Shown: one piece after another, positions 5,248 through 8,862 of the stretch
Layout: each line of letters begins with the position of its first letter
Position numbering within the stretch: the stretch's first letter is position 1
DNA from: CAZTBB01 sp964611755
Lineage (GTDB): Bacteria; Pseudomonadota; Alphaproteobacteria; Micavibrionales; Micavibrionaceae
Reading direction: 5' to 3'
Assembly: GCA_964611755.1 (NCBI GenBank)
Contig: CAZTBB010000070.1
Span: 1 to 8,862, forward strand
DNA length: 8,862 nucleotides
Position numbers and translations under genes: made by a program
The notes under the pieces: generated by a model
What the model was told of the DNA's origin: nothing
Databases searched by the model: none
What the model saw: only the letters and a program-made list of their open reading frames with translations

Positions 5248-8200
5248 TTATTTTTCTGGACTTGGAGAGGGTGACGCAGGTGAGCCTGCATTGCCGAGTA
5301 AGCGCGGAAGCGCATCGCGTAATTGTTCATCCGTGTAATTTTCCAGGAGTTTAGACATCATCATCTTGGCCAGTTCACGGTTAAAGTCATTTTGACCCGC
5401 AGTTTCAAGAAGTTCGACAAGGCTCTCCGGTGTGGCTTTCATTGCCAGCCTTGCTTCATCAAAGGCTTTTGTCGCGCTTAGGAATTGTGTTACCCCGTCA
5501 TGGCGCAGAGTCGCATCTTTCGGGTCCATTTTAACGATATGGTGTTCATCTGTGCTGATGGAGTTATCAAATCCATGCTTGATGATGTCATCCATCATCG
5601 CTAAAGCAGGTTTTTCCCCCTCGGCGAGCTCGAGGTCACATTGATCAGGATCGCCAACCGCAATAAAACGGGAGCCAAAGCCTGTACGTGTAACGGCCAT
5701 CTTGTATTGTTCATAGGTCAGGTTCTGTGCTTCATCAATAATGACAAGCGTGTTCTGATATGAACGTCCACGCATGTAGCCAATAGGAACGATTTCAATG
5801 CGCGGGTTGTTGGGGTTACGCAATTGGCCGATTTTGCTTTTAGAGAGGCGGTCTTCCAATGCGTCCATCAATGGAACCAGGAAGGGGGCCAGTTTCTCTT
5901 CTGCTCCGCCGGGAAGCGTACCTGTTTTTTCACCGGCCTCAACATTGGGTCTGGCAAGGATCATTTTATCAACCTGCCCGGTGATGAGAAGGTGTACACC
6001 ATAAGCAATAGCCAGATATGTCTTACCCGTAGCGGCCGGCCCTTGTACGTGAACAAAGTCAAAATTCTCGAGGGCATCCAACATTTCCTGCTGGCTTTCG
6101 GATTGTGGCACAAGAACGGCATTCTTGATTTCGGTCTCCGGAATATCTATCGGGTTGCGATCCCGTCTTGGGTCTGATGCGCCTGCGCCTAAATCCTTCT
6201 TCGAGTATTTCCCTAGCATACTCTTCGGGATATTGAGTGCTTCCGCGACAGCAGAGCGCCTTGATTGTGTAGCTCTTTTTCCTCCACCTGATCCGGCGGA
6301 ACCTGCCCCGATATTAACAATATTACCGGCACTGGTTTCACTGTTCAGAAGTCCGGCAATGAAATCCGAATTAATGACACTATCGATGGGGCGCTTTGCC
6401 AATTCGTTTTCCATCTGGATTTTTACATCCATTGCCTGCAAAGCGAGCTTAAGGCGGAAGCCGACATTGATAATCTTTTCAGATGTTTTTGGGTTTTTCG
6501 TGTTTTGTTCAGGGCCTAGAACACGCAATCCTTTTTTGCCGTTCTCCAGAACGCGCGGTTCAATGCGTACACCAAAACCAAGTTTCTTCAGCTTGGAATT
6601 ATCTTCGAATATTTTTAGAAGAGCCTGACGTCTTTCTCTGACTTTTTCTCCCTCGCTGGGTGAGTTATAAACCAAGAAATCGTATATGGCATCGCTCTCA
6701 AATTCCAGTAATTGCTGGTTGAACTTAGCCGTGGTTTTGGCTTTGGACTTATTCAAGAACGCCAGTTTTTGCGTGACAATATTCTCCACCAACTGCGCGT
6801 TGACCTGATCGGGCGAGCGGTCAAAAAGATCAATGATTTCACTCAATGTTTCTGTTGCCACGGCGTAGTTACGTTTATTTTGTGCCTCTGCTTTATTGCG
6901 TGTATGCAGCTTAAAGCCATACCCGCCCGTAGGCAGCTCAAACGCCTCAACAGCCGTATCCAGGTGCTCCACGAAGGGAGCTAATAAAAGCAGAGCATCA
7001 TTGCGGTTGAAGAAATCTTTGAGAAAACTTTGTGCAAAATTCTGAGTCTTTCTTTGTTTATCAGATTCTTGGGCAATGAAAATATGTTCCGAATGTCTAG
7101 CACTGGAGGTAATGGATTTTATTTTCGTTTCGATAGCATGCAGGCGCGCCTCTACTTCGGTCATGCGCTCTTCTTGTGCTATCTGCATTTTATTTTTATA
7201 GTTTTCACCGGCCTTTTCGATTGATGTTTTTCTTTGGGTTGTGTTGTCCAAAGAATAGGCGTCATCCCCGGATATGGATGTATGATATTTTGCAATAGCG
7301 GGCTTGTAGCTTTTGATATCAATGAGGCCACGCGGCTTGTCAGGTAGCAGTTTTGTCCCTGTACGCAATTTACCATCCATGACCGTTTCGTATGTGTCCT
7401 GCAAGGAAAAGAAAATCTCGTTAAGCTGTTTGAGCTTAACTGACATCTCTTTTGGATCGGTACAGTTGGACAGGTCGCTCAGTGTTACAGCTTTTTGAAT
7501 ATCCGGCGTGAACAGCTCTAATATCGCTTTTCGTTTCAAATCATATATTTGAGATTGGATCTCTTTACGTGCCGTTGCCGTTGTGACATCACTGAGTTTT
7601 CCTTCAAGCGTTGCAATATCTTTATTGTGAGGGCTTTGCTCAATAAGATCAGCCGCATTTTCAATGCTATTTGTCAGGTGGCTCTGGTTGGAATTCCACA
7701 ATCTTTCTAATTGCGCCGTCAGCCCGGTTATTTGTTGCAAACGATTATGGGCAAGTTCGCTGTCCTGAATAAAGGCCATATAAGCAATCACTTGCTCGTG
7801 AAGTTCTTTTTCTTGAGCGGAGTATGTTTTAGGATTTTCTTTGAGTGCCTGATCCGCCTCTGTAATTAAATCTTTTACTGTGTTTAGGATAGTCTGCCGT
7901 GCTGCAACAAGGTTATGAGCGCTTTGCGCTTCTCTTTCGGCTATGACCAATTCTTTTTTGATCCTGTCTATTTCACCGGGAAGTTCCGCTACTTTTTGCT
8001 GAAAGTTTGCAATTTTTTTCTTTTTTGAAGCGGTTAATTCCGTATCGGATGTGCTTTCTTCCAGTTTTCTTTGCGTGTTCTCAAGATCGTTCTCTGCCTT
8101 CCTTATTTCGCGTTTCAGATTCTCGTATCGCTCATAGGGAGGAATCGCCCCTGAGGGGGTGCGCAATTTCTTTTTACTTTTATTTTTGTTGTCTTTGACT

Positions 8201-8862
8201 TCTCTTCCGCGATATTCGGCATCGGCCTGATCAAAATATTTATGGGCAAGGCTCAAGGCTTGTTCGCGTGTAAACAGGCGTTCTTCTCTCGCAAAACTTG
8301 TAAGGATGGTTTCTATATTGTCATCAATGCGCTTTTGTGCGGCCTCGGACTCGGCAAAGAGGTGGTATGTGTTGTTATCTTGATCAAACCAGAACACAGC
8401 CTTTTGTTTTCTCTCAAGCATTGTGCCGAGATAGTCATTGATAAAGTCCCTCGGCAAAGGAACATACCCGTGATAGGGGTATTCTTTATGAAAGGCGTAT
8501 GCTTCTCTGAAATCACTTTTGGGGGATACATGGTCGATAAAATTTTGACGCGATACTTTCTGGCCGCCTTGCAAAAAATCTACGAGTTTGTGAAGCGCCT
8601 TCTGTGCATCTCCTGTTGTGTTTGTTGCATAGACCGCAATTGTAACCTCGCCATCTTTGTTAAATAATTTGGTCGAGACTGAATAACGCTCCTCAAAATA
8701 ACCGCAGAGTTCGGAGAGTTGCGCTTCTGTGTAATTGCCCAGCGGAATTTCTTTGCCCTTGATTTCCGTGGCCGGCTCGAGGTTAACGCCACGCAAGATC
8801 TGTATTTGCGGTTTTTTCGTAACCTGTTTCTTTTTCGTTTTTGCTGTGGATCCTCTTTGTGC
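5248..8862 (-). CDS. giant PhoH-family ATPase with long helical insertion (5' end outside window)
   Basis: At least 1204 residues are visible; PhoH proteins normally have 300-350. The frame has no stop up to base 8862, so the TTG at 8796 need not be the start; the extra 22 codons encode a Lys-rich stretch. Numbered from the window edge: a basic tail (1-22); two possible KH-like modules (about 47-112 and 134-207); a basic linker (221-233); coiled coil (about 243-322) leading into largely helical sequence to about 622; an alpha/beta-looking region (612-812); a Gly-rich linker (849-862); a helix-turn-helix-like stretch (865-889); and the PhoH ATPase (about 915-1135). The ATPase has Walker A GPAATGKT (941-948), RPNVEAGEKTGTLPGG (971-986), Walker B VIIDEAQN (1040-1047) and GDPDQCDLE. 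A helical extension ends in Ser-Pro repeats. No signal peptide, membrane segment or PIN domain is visible. All ATPase motifs look intact, so NTP hydrolysis is likely; an RNA role is inferred from the family and neighbours. The middle is unrecognised. Confidence 0.92.
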   Translation of the reverse strand, partial: AQRGSTAKTKKKQVTKKPQIQILRGVNLEPATEIKGKEIPLGNYTEAQLSELCGYFEERYSVSTKLFNKDGEVTIAVYATNTTGDAQKALHKLVDFLQGGQKVSRQNFIDHVSPKSDFREAYAFHKEYPYHGYVPLPRDFINDYLGTMLERKQKAVFWFDQDNNTYHLFAESEAAQKRIDDNIETILTSFAREERLFTREQALSLAHKYFDQADAEYRGREVKDNKNKSKKKLRTPSGAIPPYERYENLKREIRKAENDLENTQRKLEESTSDTELTASKKKKIANFQQKVAELPGEIDRIKKELVIAEREAQSAHNLVAARQTILNTVKDLITEADQALKENPKTYSAQEKELHEQVIAYMAFIQDSELAHNRLQQITGLTAQLERLWNSNQSHLTNSIENAADLIEQSPHNKDIATLEGKLSDVTTATARKEIQSQIYDLKRKAILELFTPDIQKAVTLSDLSNCTDPKEMSVKLKQLNEIFFSLQDTYETVMDGKLRTGTKLLPDKPRGLIDIKSYKPAIAKYHTSISGDDAYSLDNTTQRKTSIEKAGENYKNKMQIAQEERMTEVEARLHAIETKIKSITSSARHSEHIFIAQESDKQRKTQNFAQSFLKDFFNRNDALLLLAPFVEHLDTAVEAFELPTGGYGFKLHTRNKAEAQNKRNYAVATETLSEIIDLFDRSPDQVNAQLVENIVTQKLAFLNKSKAKTTAKFNQQLLEFESDAIYDFLVYNSPSEGEKVRERRQALLKIFEDNSKLKKLGFGVRIEPRVLENGKKGLRVLGPEQNTKNPKTSEKIINVGFRLKLALQAMDVKIQMENELAKRPIDSVINSDFIAGLLNSETSAGNIVNIGAGSAGSGGGKRATQSRRSAVAEALNIPKSMLGKYSKKDLGAGASDPRRDRNPIDIPETEIKNAVLVPQSESQQEMLDALENFDFVHVQGPAATGKTYLAIAYGVHLLITGQVDKMILARPNVEAGEKTGTLPGGAEEKLAPFLVPLMDALEDRLSKSKIGQLRNPNNPRIEIVPIGYMRGRSYQNTLVIIDEAQNLTYEQYKMAVTRTGFGSRFIAVGDPDQCDLELAEGEKPALAMMDDIIKHGFDNSISTDEHHIVKMDPKDATLRHDGVTQFLSATKAFDEARLAMKATPESLVELLETAGQNDFNRELAKMMMSKLLENYTDEQLRDALPRLLGNAGSPASPSPSPEK

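Noticed and set aside
8242..8667. Plus-strand open frame of 141 codons inside the giant PhoH gene
   Set aside because: It is wholly antisense to the long coding frame, with no ribosome site or known motif. The minus-strand frame continues through it without interruption.
8242..8862. PIN nuclease domain at the N-terminus of the giant PhoH (PhoH2-like)
   Set aside because: The visible N-terminal region lacks the acidic PIN motifs such as a hydrophobic-Asp-Thr-Asn start. A PIN domain beyond the window edge cannot be excluded, but none is seen.

Overview
This window reads like the core chromosome of an alphaproteobacterium with moderate to low G+C. All seven genes lie on the minus strand, so transcription runs from high to low coordinates. 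The order phoH - ybeY - corC - lnt - XRE regulator - metK is the arrangement familiar from many Alphaproteobacteria. The XRE protein is also of the alphaproteobacterial type. The species cannot be named from this sequence.

Layout in the direction of transcription. (1) 8862-5248: a very large PhoH-family ATPase that is cut by the window edge. The reading frame has no stop up to the last base, so its true start lies outside. At least 1204 residues are visible. The ATPase domain sits near the C-terminus, behind roughly 700 residues of helical and coiled-coil sequence that canonical PhoH lacks. (2) About 5193-4219: a canonical PhoH (YbeZ) of normal size. A strong AGGAGG suggests that it starts at a TTG. 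(3) 4244-3717: YbeY, the rRNA maturation endoribonuclease, overlapping the end of phoH. (4) About 3679-2732: a soluble CBS/CorC_HlyC protein (YbeX type). (5) 2718-1144: Lnt, apolipoprotein N-acyltransferase, with an intact Glu-Lys-Cys triad. (6) 1021-572: an XRE-family helix-turn-helix regulator with its own candidate promoter, overlapped by a near-perfect Fur-type 7-1-7 palindrome. (7) 474-1: the N-terminal 158 residues of MetK, S-adenosylmethionine synthetase. It is preceded by a 97-base gap that holds a 12-bp perfect palindrome.

Genes 1 to 5 are tightly packed and probably form one transcript joining RNA metabolism (PhoH, YbeY, CorC/YbeX) to lipoprotein maturation (Lnt). The two noncoding gaps, 1022-1143 and 475-571, hold the regulatory signals for the XRE regulator and metK. 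No RNA gene, mobile element, CRISPR array or gene-free stretch over 300 bases was seen.

The standout is the giant PhoH directly upstream of the ordinary phoH. It looks like a tandem paralogue whose N-terminal KH-like part has been separated from the ATPase by a very large, unrecognised insertion.
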